This document shows positions 44,798 to 53,862 of a stretch of 64,000 nt of DNA, piece by piece. The notes under the pieces are model-generated. The model was given only the letters and a program-made list of their open reading frames with translations. It was not told where the DNA came from and ran no database searches. The first letter of the stretch is position 1, and every line of letters begins with the position of its first letter. A program made the translations under genes and the position numbers. The DNA lies in NCBI GenBank assembly GCA_020436935.1, contig JAGQWX010000009.1, positions 1 through 64,000 of the forward strand, read 5' to 3'. The DNA is from Saprospiraceae bacterium. Lineage in GTDB: Bacteria > Bacteroidota > Bacteroidia > Chitinophagales > Saprospiraceae.

Positions 44798-46690
44798 ATG
44801 AAAATCAAATTTATCTTCTTCTTGCCTTTGATGCTTTTCGGCATCGTTGGTCTGGCGCAGGCACCAAAAAAATTATCTTTTGGAAAGGTTCCTGCTGAAG
44901 ATTTGGCCATGACCATTTATTCTCCGGACTCTTCGGCAGATGCTGTCGTACTGGATGACCACGGAGTCGTATATTTTACAGCAAAAGACCAGTATTATTA
45001 TGTATTGGAGAGACACAGAAGAATCAAGATTTTGACTGAAGCAGGCATAGATCAGGGCAATTTGGTCATTCCTTTTTACACCAAAGACAGAAGTGAGAAA
45101 TTGATGAAGGTGAAGGCGCAGGTGATCCAACCGGATGGATCTGTGGTCAAAGTGGATAAGGATTATATCGTTGAAGAAAAGCAGGATGACAATTATACCC
45201 TGAAAAAAATAGCTTTTCCAGAAGTGAAAATTGGCAGCATCCTGGAATATGAATATACTCTGGAGTCATCCCTTTTGCTGACTCCCGATGAGTGGTATTT
45301 TCAGGGAGAATTGCCGGTGAGATATTCACAGCTTGAATTTAATCCCATGAAGGAATTGCAATATTCTTACATCCTTACCGGAAACGAGAAGATCAGACAA
45401 TACGGTGATACCTATGTGGGTACAGAATTGCCTGCCATCACCAAAGAGCCTTTCATGACAAGAGCAAAGGATTACTATACAAGACTCAATCTTCAGCTCA
45501 AGGGCATCATCAGGTCCAATGGATATTTGGAACCCATTTTGAATTCATGGGAAAAAATCGCTAAAGAGTTGAGTGATAGTGATGGATTTGGCAACCGGTT
45601 CTACAACGCTTCCCAAACCTCTGATACATGGAAGTTGATAGAAAAAGACGTGACAGCTTTGAGCAGTCAGAATGAAAAGGCAAAGTACATTTATGACTAT
45701 GTGGTTTCCAGGGTGACGTGGAATGACGATTATACCCTTTATCCAAAAAAGAAAGGTGATCAGGTGCTTGAGGAGAAGTTGGGTTCTTCAGCAGAAATCA
45801 ATGCCACCATTGTCAACCTTATGCGTAAAGCCAACCTTACTGCCCATCCGGTGATTACCAGCCCCAGGAGTATGGGATGGTTCAATCCAGGCTTCCCCAT
45901 CCTCAATAACATCAACAATGTCATTGCTTGTGTGGAGATTGACGGCAAGAGGGTGTATTTCAATGGCGCCAATACCAATGCTCCATTTGGAGTTTTGGGC
46001 AGAGATGATTACAACAGAAGTGGGGTAATGATCAAAAATGAGACTGCGGAAATCATTGAGATAGCACCTCAGAACATGGTCACTTCTCACAAATTTGAAC
46101 TCAAGTTTGATGAAAGCGGTAAAGTCAAAGGAATCGTGACCAGCAAGTTTTCTCAGGTAGGCATAGATGAAGAAATTAGTAAACATAAAAGCGGTGAGCA
46201 GGAAAAAAACTGGAAAGAAAGACTCAGTCATTTGCCTGAATTACAGGTGGAAGACTACACCGGAAATGTAACGGATAAAGGGCTGGAGACCAGCCTCAAT
46301 ATCTCCTATGGCGAGGGAGAAGAAGATGCTGAAATGATATATTTTTCCACAGACTTTTATTCATTGTTCCACAAAAACCCTTTCAAATCTGCGAAGAGGA
46401 CTTTTCCAATAGACTTTGGCAATGGATATTCTGAGACGGTGCTTATTACCCTCGAAATTCCTGAAGGCTATGTGCTGGAAAGCCTTCCACAAAACCTTAA
46501 TATCTCGACAGGCGGTAAAGAGGTAGCATTTTTGATGAGTTGCAGTCAGGTGGGCAACAAACTATCCATCATGAGGCGAACCAGTGTCAACAGTTCTTAT
46601 CTTTTGCCGGAGCACTACGAAAGTCTGAAAAATATTTTTGCTCAGATTGAAAGCAAGAATGCTGATATGCTTATTCTAAAAAAATCGTAA
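44798..46690 (+). CDS. DUF3857 protein with degenerate transglutaminase domain
   Basis: 630 residues. Signal peptide (LPLMLFGIVGLAQA), DUF3857 domain about 50-210 (VKAQVIQPDGSVVKVDKDYI, VKIGSILEYEYTLES), and a transglutaminase-like domain about 285-400 (AKYIYDYVVSRVTWN, GWFNPGFP). A C-terminal DUF3858-like beta domain ends in ESKNADMLILKK. Where the active paralogue at 46692 has Cys in GDCKAL this one has Ser331 (GSSAEINA), and the following His is Asn. It is therefore unlikely to be a transglutaminase or protease and may bind peptides or glycans. It begins 43 bp after the frameshifted paralogue and ends 1 bp before the next. Confidence 0.83.
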   Translation: MKIKFIFFLPLMLFGIVGLAQAPKKLSFGKVPAEDLAMTIYSPDSSADAVVLDDHGVVYFTAKDQYYYVLERHRRIKILTEAGIDQGNLVIPFYTKDRSEKLMKVKAQVIQPDGSVVKVDKDYIVEEKQDDNYTLKKIAFPEVKIGSILEYEYTLESSLLLTPDEWYFQGELPVRYSQLEFNPMKELQYSYILTGNEKIRQYGDTYVGTELPAITKEPFMTRAKDYYTRLNLQLKGIIRSNGYLEPILNSWEKIAKELSDSDGFGNRFYNASQTSDTWKLIEKDVTALSSQNEKAKYIYDYVVSRVTWNDDYTLYPKKKGDQVLEEKLGSSAEINATIVNLMRKANLTAHPVITSPRSMGWFNPGFPILNNINNVIACVEIDGKRVYFNGANTNAPFGVLGRDDYNRSGVMIKNETAEIIEIAPQNMVTSHKFELKFDESGKVKGIVTSKFSQVGIDEEISKHKSGEQEKNWKERLSHLPELQVEDYTGNVTDKGLETSLNISYGEGEEDAEMIYFSTDFYSLFHKNPFKSAKRTFPIDFGNGYSETVLITLEIPEGYVLESLPQNLNISTGGKEVAFLMSCSQVGNKLSIMRRTSVNSSYLLPEHYESLKNIFAQIESKNADMLILKKS

Positions 46691-46691
46691 A

Positions 46692-48629
46692 ATGAAAGTG
46701 AATAATATTCATTCGCTGCGGTTATTTGATTTGAAAGGCCCTCTGTTCCTTTTGTTGTTTTTCCTTTATTCGGGTGCAATGCTTGGAGGAGGTGAATGGA
46801 GTGCAGATAAAATATCAGCATCTATCAAGGAGGGCGCATCCATCGTCACCAGATTGCAGATAGAATCTCTGGAAGTCCTGGGCAAGACCAAGTCCATTTA
46901 CAAAATGCGTCACATATACACCGTACTGGATAAGGATAAGGATGACGGAGCTGTTTCCATTTATTATGGTGAGTTTTTTAAGCTGTCAAACATCAGTCTT
47001 ACGATTTATGACGCCTCCGGTGACAAGGTAAAAACGTACAAAAAAAATGACTTTGCCGACCATAAATTATTTGATGGCTCGACTTTACAGGACGACATCA
47101 GATATTTGACTTTTCCCATTCAGAGAGCAGAATACCCATATACGGTAGAGATCAATTATGAGAGACTTATATCCTGCAATTTTTTGATTCCTGACTTTTA
47201 CGTTCAGTCCTATGATGAAGCCATTGAGCGCAAAGAAATCAGCATCAAATTCCCAAAAGACCTTCAGATCAAAATGAAATCTTACAACATCGATAAGGAA
47301 GATGTCATTACAGAAGCTCAAACCAGTGATAATACGGAGACATTCAGTTGGGTATTTAAAGATAAAAAGGCGCTAAAATTTGAGACCAACTCGCCACCAA
47401 GCAGTGAAGTCCTGCCATTGATCAAGTGTGTCGCAGAAAAATTTGTCATGGGCAAGGTGGAAGGAAGCATGGATTCATGGGAGAGTTTCAGCAGCTTTAT
47501 GTACCAGCTCAATCAGGACCGTTTTACACCCACGGAAGAAATCAAAACTGTGGTTGCGGGACTCATTGAAGGCGCCGAAAGTGAATTTGACAAAATTGAT
47601 AGAATTTACAGCTATTTAAAAGCCAATATGAGGTATGTCAACGTCAGTCTGGGTGTTGGTGGCTGGCAATCTTTCCCGGCAGAATATGTGCACAAAAATA
47701 AGTTCGGTGATTGTAAGGCGTTGTCCTATTATATGAAAACCCTGCTGAGTGTTGCTGGTATAGAGTCATACACCGCCGCAACATACAGAGGAGAAAAACG
47801 CGAAGTAAGACTTGACGAGAACTTTACAGAAAATGTATTCAATCATATGATTCTTTACATTCCCGGCCAGGATTTATTTTTGGAATGTACCTCAAGAAAT
47901 TATCCGACCGGCTATGTTGGCAGCGACAATGATCAGCGAAAATGTTTGATTGTCAAGCCAAACGGAGGCATGCTCAAGGAAGTAAAAAACAGGGGAGAGA
48001 TCAGCGACTTCAGCTTTGATGATATCGAAATAGATATCACCGATGAATTCCCAAAAGTCAAATACAGAATGGAAAAAAGTGGCAATCATCAGGAAGACTG
48101 GAGGTACATTATCGACAATTATTCCCAAAATGATAAAGAAAAATATTTTTTGTCATTCCTTGACTTGCCCCCTTCAAAAATAGAAAACCTGGACATAAAG
48201 TATGACAAGGAAAATGCCATTGCTATAGCCAATGCAGAATTTGATTTGCTCAAATTTGGCAATGTTACCGGGAATAGATTTTTCGTCAATGTCAATGCCA
48301 TCAACAGGTTGGTGATTGAAAACGAAAAAGAAAAAAAGGAACGGAAAGAAAACTTTTATCTGAATTTCAGAGGAGCATACAAAGCAAAAGTAACTGTGCA
48401 TTTGCCTTCTGGATATCAGGTCGAACACGGCATGCTGGATCAAAAGGTAGAAAGCCCTTTCGGAGCTTACGAAGTAAAAACAACGCTCGACGAAAATGTA
48501 CTCACCTATACCAGAACATTTAATGGCAAGGAAGGCTTGTTCCAGGCTGACCAATATGAAGATTACAACAATTTCATCAAGGCATTCAACAAGATTGAGA
48601 ACTCGAGGCTTGTCCTGGTGAAGCCATAA
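46692..48629 (+). CDS. DUF3857 protein with intact transglutaminase-like active site
   Basis: 645 residues. Signal peptide (LFLLLFFLYSGAMLGGG), DUF3857 domain about 60-230, transglutaminase core about 285-405. The catalytic set is present: Cys341 in FGDCKALSYY, His385 in FNHMILY, and an acidic residue at 394 or 398 (QDLFLECTS) with a YPTGYVG segment after it. It is the most diverged of the four tandem genes and lacks the shared FGKVPAEDL start of the other three. Active members are expected to cleave or cross-link amide bonds in the envelope; the substrate is unknown. It is translationally coupled to the preceding gene (1-bp gap) and 11 bp before the next. Confidence 0.83.
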   Translation: MKVNNIHSLRLFDLKGPLFLLLFFLYSGAMLGGGEWSADKISASIKEGASIVTRLQIESLEVLGKTKSIYKMRHIYTVLDKDKDDGAVSIYYGEFFKLSNISLTIYDASGDKVKTYKKNDFADHKLFDGSTLQDDIRYLTFPIQRAEYPYTVEINYERLISCNFLIPDFYVQSYDEAIERKEISIKFPKDLQIKMKSYNIDKEDVITEAQTSDNTETFSWVFKDKKALKFETNSPPSSEVLPLIKCVAEKFVMGKVEGSMDSWESFSSFMYQLNQDRFTPTEEIKTVVAGLIEGAESEFDKIDRIYSYLKANMRYVNVSLGVGGWQSFPAEYVHKNKFGDCKALSYYMKTLLSVAGIESYTAATYRGEKREVRLDENFTENVFNHMILYIPGQDLFLECTSRNYPTGYVGSDNDQRKCLIVKPNGGMLKEVKNRGEISDFSFDDIEIDITDEFPKVKYRMEKSGNHQEDWRYIIDNYSQNDKEKYFLSFLDLPPSKIENLDIKYDKENAIAIANAEFDLLKFGNVTGNRFFVNVNAINRLVIENEKEKKERKENFYLNFRGAYKAKVTVHLPSGYQVEHGMLDQKVESPFGAYEVKTTLDENVLTYTRTFNGKEGLFQADQYEDYNNFIKAFNKIENSRLVLVKP

Positions 48630-48640
48630 GTTGATCGCAT

Positions 48641-50569
48641 ATGGAGCTGACCACATATTTTACCTCTTCAAAAAAAATCCGACTCACTTTGCTGGTGTTG
48701 ATCTGTAGTTTGGCCGGATTTAATGTATTTGCGCAACCGGCAAAAATTATCACTTTTGGCAATGTGCCGGCTGTTGATCTTGAAATGAGGATTTATGAGC
48801 CTGATACTTCAGCTGGGGCAGTTATCCTGGAGGACATGGGCACATTGATGATAGAATACAAAAAGAATTTTGTCACCAAACTGCAGCGCCATACCAGAAT
48901 TAAAGTCCTGAAAGAATCGGGTACTGTCTACGGAGATTTGCTTATACCTTTTACCCATGGCGAAAAATTGGAGACAATCACGGACCTGAAGGTCATGGTC
49001 CATCACCCCGACGGTCGCAAGCAATCCATCAGTAAAAAGTCATTTGTTACCGAAAAACTCGATGAGCAATATAGTGTCATCAAAGTTCCATGCCCCGGTG
49101 TTCAGGTAGGTTCAATCATTGAATATGCCTACGATTTGAGGTCCAAAAACTTTTTGATGCCCAGGGAGTGGTACTTTCAATCTGATATTCCTACCCGATA
49201 CTCATGTTTCAGAATGCTGGAAACAGATGATTTTAGATACACCTTCATATTGATAGGCAACGAAGAAGTAAAAGATGATTCCATCAACTTTCAGGCATTT
49301 GATTTGCCGGCACTTACTCAGGAAGTGTTCGTCACATGGCCGGAATCGTATTGTACCAGATTGACCTTACAACTCAATGCCATCAGGAGTGGTTTTTTCA
49401 TGCAGCCGGTCCTCAATACCTGGGAAGATTTAGCGCAGGGCCTCAAGGTTTTGCCATATTTTGGTGTGGCCATCAATGAGACCAATGTCAATGCAAAAGC
49501 CTGGGAAGAATTGGAGCAAAAGCTTTCCGGAATTGATGACGAACGTCTGAAAGCAAAAATCATATACGACCACGTTGTTTCGAAAGTGGAATGGAATGGC
49601 CTGTATACGATTTACACAGGAAAGAGCAAAAATGAGGTGTGGAATAGTGGCACTGGCACTACTGCAGACATCAACGCCCTGATCATCAACCTGATGCTAA
49701 GAGCAGGCTTGCAGGCACATCCGGTTCTGGGTTGTCCGCGCAATTTGGGATGGTTCAACGACCGCATGCCAGTCATGGACAACATCAAATATTTTTTCGG
49801 AGAGGTTATGGCCAATGGCGAGCGCATACTATTTAACGGTATCAACAAAGGTGTGCCATTTGGATACTTACCCGAGAATGACTACAATGGCAAGGCTGTA
49901 TTATTGAACAAGGACACCGCGCAGGTCATCGATATACCAGCGCAATACAGCACAGATTACCATGTCATTTTGTTAGATATTAAGGAAGAGGGACTTGTCG
50001 ATGTCAACATCTCCAGCATTTATCACGGCGTAGCATTGGAGTTTAGGACTGAATTGCAAAAAGAAGAAAAACAAAAGGAGTACCTGATGCAACTTCTGGA
50101 TGCTTATCAGAATGTTGAAATTCTTGAATATACCAGCGCAAAGAAGGACAGCATTTTTGAAGAAAATATTCACCTGACTTTTGATTTGAATGCAACCAAT
50201 GAACAGGAATTCATTTACCTGCAACAAAGCCTGATGTCCTCTTTTATCAAAAATCCTTTTGTGGCGCGCACCAGAAAGTACCCTATGGACTTTGCCTATC
50301 TGGCTGAAGAAAATATCCATCTGATCATCAATATTCCAGAGGGTTATCAATTGGAAAGCTTGCCTGCATCCAAAAGTATCCAATCAGAGAAAGGAGAGAT
50401 TGCTTTCAATGTTGAATATCAGTTGAATGAAAAGGTACTAGACATTGAAAAGTCAGCCTCTGTCAATTCAGCCTTCATATTTCCATCGAGATATGATGAC
50501 ATCAAGTATACGTTTGCAGAAATAGAGCGCTTGAACAATGACATCCTCGTCCTCAAAAAAGTGGAATAG
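48641..50569 (+). CDS. DUF3857 protein with degenerate transglutaminase domain
   Basis: 642 residues. Signal peptide (LTLLVLICSLAGFNVFAQP), the shared start FGNVPAVDLEMRIYEPD, a DUF3857 domain (LKVMVHHPDGRKQSISKKSF, VQVGSIIEYAYDL) and a transglutaminase-like core with GTTADINALIINLMLRAGL. Thr replaces the catalytic Cys. The C-terminus ends ERLNNDILVLKK like the paralogues at 42842 and 44798. It closes the tandem array. Retention of the same defect in three of four copies suggests a non-enzymatic role. Its closest relatives in the window are the first two paralogues. Confidence 0.83.
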   Translation: MELTTYFTSSKKIRLTLLVLICSLAGFNVFAQPAKIITFGNVPAVDLEMRIYEPDTSAGAVILEDMGTLMIEYKKNFVTKLQRHTRIKVLKESGTVYGDLLIPFTHGEKLETITDLKVMVHHPDGRKQSISKKSFVTEKLDEQYSVIKVPCPGVQVGSIIEYAYDLRSKNFLMPREWYFQSDIPTRYSCFRMLETDDFRYTFILIGNEEVKDDSINFQAFDLPALTQEVFVTWPESYCTRLTLQLNAIRSGFFMQPVLNTWEDLAQGLKVLPYFGVAINETNVNAKAWEELEQKLSGIDDERLKAKIIYDHVVSKVEWNGLYTIYTGKSKNEVWNSGTGTTADINALIINLMLRAGLQAHPVLGCPRNLGWFNDRMPVMDNIKYFFGEVMANGERILFNGINKGVPFGYLPENDYNGKAVLLNKDTAQVIDIPAQYSTDYHVILLDIKEEGLVDVNISSIYHGVALEFRTELQKEEKQKEYLMQLLDAYQNVEILEYTSAKKDSIFEENIHLTFDLNATNEQEFIYLQQSLMSSFIKNPFVARTRKYPMDFAYLAEENIHLIINIPEGYQLESLPASKSIQSEKGEIAFNVEYQLNEKVLDIEKSASVNSAFIFPSRYDDIKYTFAEIERLNNDILVLKKVE

Positions 50570-50697
50570 ATTTTTATCGGTTCATAAGGTTTTATGGGAC
50601 GTTCATTATCCAATAATTTTTCTACCGCCAGTTGGCCAATACATGAAAATGGAGTACATTGGATTGCTACATTCAGATTCAAATCCAAGACCACACA

Positions 50698-52062
50698 ATG
50701 AAGAGGAAAAAATTTCTTCAGGTGTCCACAATTGCTGTTACAGGCAGTATTTTGGCGCCTCAATGGGCATGTAAGCCCAAAAGCGAACAAACTATTCCCA
50801 TGCTTCCAACAGAAAGAAAGAATTGGGCCGGTAATTACACCTACAAGGCAAAAGAACTTCATGAACCAGCATCTGTTGCAGAATTGCAGGAGCTGGTCAA
50901 AAAACTAAGTCAACAAAAAGCTCTGGGCTCCAGACACTGCTTCAATGATATAGCCGATAGTCCCGGGCATCAAATTTCAACAAGAATGCTCAACAAAGTG
51001 GTGGAGATCAACGAAGAAAATAAGGTGCTGACCGTTGAAGCCGGAGCGAGGTACGGCGATTTTTCCGAAGAATTGTACAAAAGAGGATTTGCCTTGCCGA
51101 ATATTGCATCACTGCCCCACATTACAGTAGCAGGAGCTTGTGCAACGGGGACCCACGGCTCAGGAGTAAAAAATGGAAATCTTGCAACGCCGGTGGTTGG
51201 GGTAGAACTGGTGAAGCCCGACGGAAGTCTTGTGCAGATAGATAACAATCACCCCGATTTTTACGCCATTGTTGTTGGTCTGGGTGCATTTGGTATCATG
51301 ACCAAAGTCAGCCTACGCCTTGAGCCGGCATTTGATGTGCGGCAATATGTTTTCCTGGATTTACCCATGGCTTCATTGAAAGAAAACTTCGAAGAAATCA
51401 TGGCCGCGGGATACAGTGTCAGCCTGTTTACCGATTGGATGGGAGAAAAGGTGAGCGAAGTCTGGGTCAAACAAAAGGTGGAGCCCAACATGGTGGAAAT
51501 GGGAAGCGATTTTTTTGGCGCAAAATCAGCAAGTCAAAACATGCACCCTATCGCGGCATTATCCGCAGAAGCTTGTTCAGATCAGATGGGTGTACCCGGC
51601 CCCTGGTACGATCGGTTGCCACACTTCAAAATGGGATTCACGCCGAGCGCAGGAGAAGAATTACAATCAGAATACTTCATCCCAATGGAAAATGCGGTAG
51701 CAGCCATGCTGGAGTTGGAACAAATGAGGGATGAAATCTATCCCCATTTATTGATTTCAGAGATCAGAACAATAGCCGCAGATGATTTCTGGCTGAGCCC
51801 TTGTTATCAGAGAGACAGTGTAGCCATCCACTGCACCTGGAAACAAAAAACACCTGAAGTCATGGCCGTTTTGCCCAAGATTGAAAACATTTTGGCGAAA
51901 TACAATTGCCGGCCACATTGGGCAAAACTATTTACCATAGATCCAAAATTATTGGAAGAAAGATATCCCAGGATGCAGGATTTCAGGAAGCTGGCCGATG
52001 TCTATGATCCGGATGGTAAATTTAGAAATCATTACCTGAACTTAAATGTATTCAAAGGATAA
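50698..52062 (+). CDS. FAD-dependent alditol/xylitol oxidase-like protein
   Basis: About 454 residues. The ATG at 50698 gives a Tat-like N-terminus (KRKKFLQVSTIAVTGS); a longer frame to 50659 adds residues of no sense. An FAD_binding_4 domain follows. GSRHCFNDIADSPG resembles alditol oxidase, whose His in that motif holds FAD covalently, and GACATGTHGSG is the second FAD loop. The C-terminal part is an ALO (arabinono-lactone oxidase) domain ending HWAKLF and YDPDGKFRNHYL. It probably oxidises a polyol or sugar lactone with O2 in the periplasm. It stands alone and converges with the LytTR regulator at 52085. Confidence 0.82.
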   Translation: MKRKKFLQVSTIAVTGSILAPQWACKPKSEQTIPMLPTERKNWAGNYTYKAKELHEPASVAELQELVKKLSQQKALGSRHCFNDIADSPGHQISTRMLNKVVEINEENKVLTVEAGARYGDFSEELYKRGFALPNIASLPHITVAGACATGTHGSGVKNGNLATPVVGVELVKPDGSLVQIDNNHPDFYAIVVGLGAFGIMTKVSLRLEPAFDVRQYVFLDLPMASLKENFEEIMAAGYSVSLFTDWMGEKVSEVWVKQKVEPNMVEMGSDFFGAKSASQNMHPIAALSAEACSDQMGVPGPWYDRLPHFKMGFTPSAGEELQSEYFIPMENAVAAMLELEQMRDEIYPHLLISEIRTIAADDFWLSPCYQRDSVAIHCTWKQKTPEVMAVLPKIENILAKYNCRPHWAKLFTIDPKLLEERYPRMQDFRKLADVYDPDGKFRNHYLNLNVFKG

Positions 52063-52084
52063 GAACAGACAAAAGTCTACAGCC

Positions 52085-52801
52085 CTATAAACTGAGCATT
52101 TCTTTGAAAGAGCTGGCTTGCCTCCGGCTGATTTCTACAGTGTTCCCATTTTCCATGATGACTTTAAGATTGCCGCTGAACCAAGGGCTTATTTCTTTTA
52201 TTTTCCTTACGTTGATGACTTGTTGTCTATTGGCACGAAAGAAGTCCCCGGAAGGAAGTGTTTCAATGATTTTCTGCAGTGACTTATAAATGAGCACTTT
52301 GTTTTCATGAAAAAATACACGTGTGTAATTCCCTTCGACTTCAAACATCTCAAGGTCACCCAATTTGACCATCCAGCAGCGGTCGCCGTCTTTGACAAAG
52401 ATTTGACTTGTGAGGCTCTTTTCAGTTTTTGAAGACCGTTCATGTTCGAATACCCCAATGATTTTATCCATGGTTTTATCAAAACGCTCCTGGGCAATTG
52501 GCTTCAGCAGATAGTCAAATGCGTTGTATTCAAATGACTTGATGGCGTACTGATCATATGCCGTAGTGAAAATGACTTTCGGAACATCATCCAGCATTTC
52601 CAATAAATCAAACCCTGATTTGCCGGGCATATTGATGTCGAGAAAGAGCAGGTCCGGCCTGTGGATTTCTATGAGGGACAATGCCTGGTCAACATTTTCT
52701 GCTTCTGCGACAACCTCAAGTACATCATAAGATTTTGTCAGCAACCTGAGCTCATTGCGGGCGAGTCTGGAATCTTCTACGATGATGGCTTTTATTTTCA
52801 T
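52085..52801 (-). CDS. LytTR-family response regulator
   Basis: 238 residues. The receiver domain has its Asp in LLFLDINMPGKSGFDLLE and Lys in DYLLKPIAQERFDK. The C-terminal LytTR domain covers about 140-235 (CWMVKLGDLEMFEVEGNYTR, FFRANRQQVINVRKI, VEISRRQASSF). Its start overlaps the stop of the LytS-type kinase by four bases, so the pair is co-translated. It is the last gene of a hydrolase-kinase-regulator operon and is distinct from the pair at 38320-42575. Confidence 0.92.
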   Translation of the reverse strand: MKIKAIIVEDSRLARNELRLLTKSYDVLEVVAEAENVDQALSLIEIHRPDLLFLDINMPGKSGFDLLEMLDDVPKVIFTTAYDQYAIKSFEYNAFDYLLKPIAQERFDKTMDKIIGVFEHERSSKTEKSLTSQIFVKDGDRCWMVKLGDLEMFEVEGNYTRVFFHENKVLIYKSLQKIIETLPSGDFFRANRQQVINVRKIKEISPWFSGNLKVIMENGNTVEISRRQASSFKEMLSL

Positions 52802-53862
52802 CCATTCGTTTTTCTGTATGGAATAACAAGTCTGGCCACCACTTTGCCGTCTTCATTTCCAATGTTAAAACTGGCTTCACCTCCGTATAAAATCGCCAGC
52901 CGGTCTTTGATGTTTTTGAGACCAAGTCCGCTTTCAGTGTTTTGATTATTGAAATATCCATCATTGCTGACCAGGATTTCGAGCAAGTCCTCTTTATTTT
53001 GGATGTTTAGGGTGACAGACCCTCCTTTTGGCAGACTGGCAATGCCGTGTTTGATGGCATTTTCAACCAATAATTGCAATACCATGGGTGGAATCGTGGC
53101 ATCTTCAAGACCATTCCGGATGTTCAGGTCAAACAACAATCGATCCTCCATCTGGATTTTGCTCAGCGCAACGTAGTTTTGTACCGTTTGTATTTCTTCG
53201 TTGAGCGTAATAACATCGGTTTTATTTGAGTTGAGAGAAGCCCTCAACATTTCTGACAAACGGGTAAGCATCTCTCTTGATTTGGCCGGATCTTCGAGGA
53301 TGAGGCCCCTAATATTGTTGAGGCTGTTGAACATAAAATGAGGGTTGATCTGTCCTTTCAGGGTGTTGAGCTGTGCTTCTTTTAATGCAGCTTCGAGCTC
53401 TAGTCTTTTTATTTTTTCGTTTCGTAGGCGTATTGTTGATTTGATCACAACATAAAACACCCCCCACAAAATGATAAAAAGAACAACATTGAGCGTACTG
53501 AAAGCCATATCCTGCCAGCTCATGCCAAACTCCTTTTCGATACACATCGATGAGAAAACCAAATAAGCTAAGCCTATAAGGATGATTGAAAAAACAAATC
53601 CCATTACAATAGAAAATCCAAAAGCTTTCAAATACTTTTTCCCGGATTGCTCTTCAATCAACCTGATGTTTTGGAAGTAATTTCTGATGATGTTTGTGGT
53701 AATGATGGCCAGAACAAAAAACATCAAACCCTCAATAAAATAATACAGCGCAGGTACTTCGCCTGCTTGTAACACTTTAGACCAAAAATTGGTCAGCATC
53801 ATCATACCCCAGCTGATGATCTGTATCCACCAGTATCCCTTGCTGTATGCTTTTTTGGGCAT
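52798..53862 (-). CDS. LytS-type membrane histidine kinase
   Basis: 354 residues. Four membrane helices occupy the first ~150 residues (WWIQIISWGMMMLTNF, YFIEGLMFFVLAIIT, SIVMGFVFSIILIGLAYLV, LNVVLFIILWGVFYVVI). A short coiled coil follows (EKIKRLELEAALKEAQ). The His_kinase module has its His in GQINPHFMFNSLNN, and the HATPase_c has the N-box LLVENAIKHG and G-box GLGLKNIKDRL. There is no separate sensor domain, so the membrane part itself may sense a lipid-soluble or envelope signal. It overlaps the regulator gene (ATGA) and the upstream hydrolase stop (TAATG). Confidence 0.92.
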   Translation of the reverse strand: MPKKAYSKGYWWIQIISWGMMMLTNFWSKVLQAGEVPALYYFIEGLMFFVLAIITTNIIRNYFQNIRLIEEQSGKKYLKAFGFSIVMGFVFSIILIGLAYLVFSSMCIEKEFGMSWQDMAFSTLNVVLFIILWGVFYVVIKSTIRLRNEKIKRLELEAALKEAQLNTLKGQINPHFMFNSLNNIRGLILEDPAKSREMLTRLSEMLRASLNSNKTDVITLNEEIQTVQNYVALSKIQMEDRLLFDLNIRNGLEDATIPPMVLQLLVENAIKHGIASLPKGGSVTLNIQNKEDLLEILVSNDGYFNNQNTESGLGLKNIKDRLAILYGGEASFNIGNEDGKVVARLVIPYRKTNG

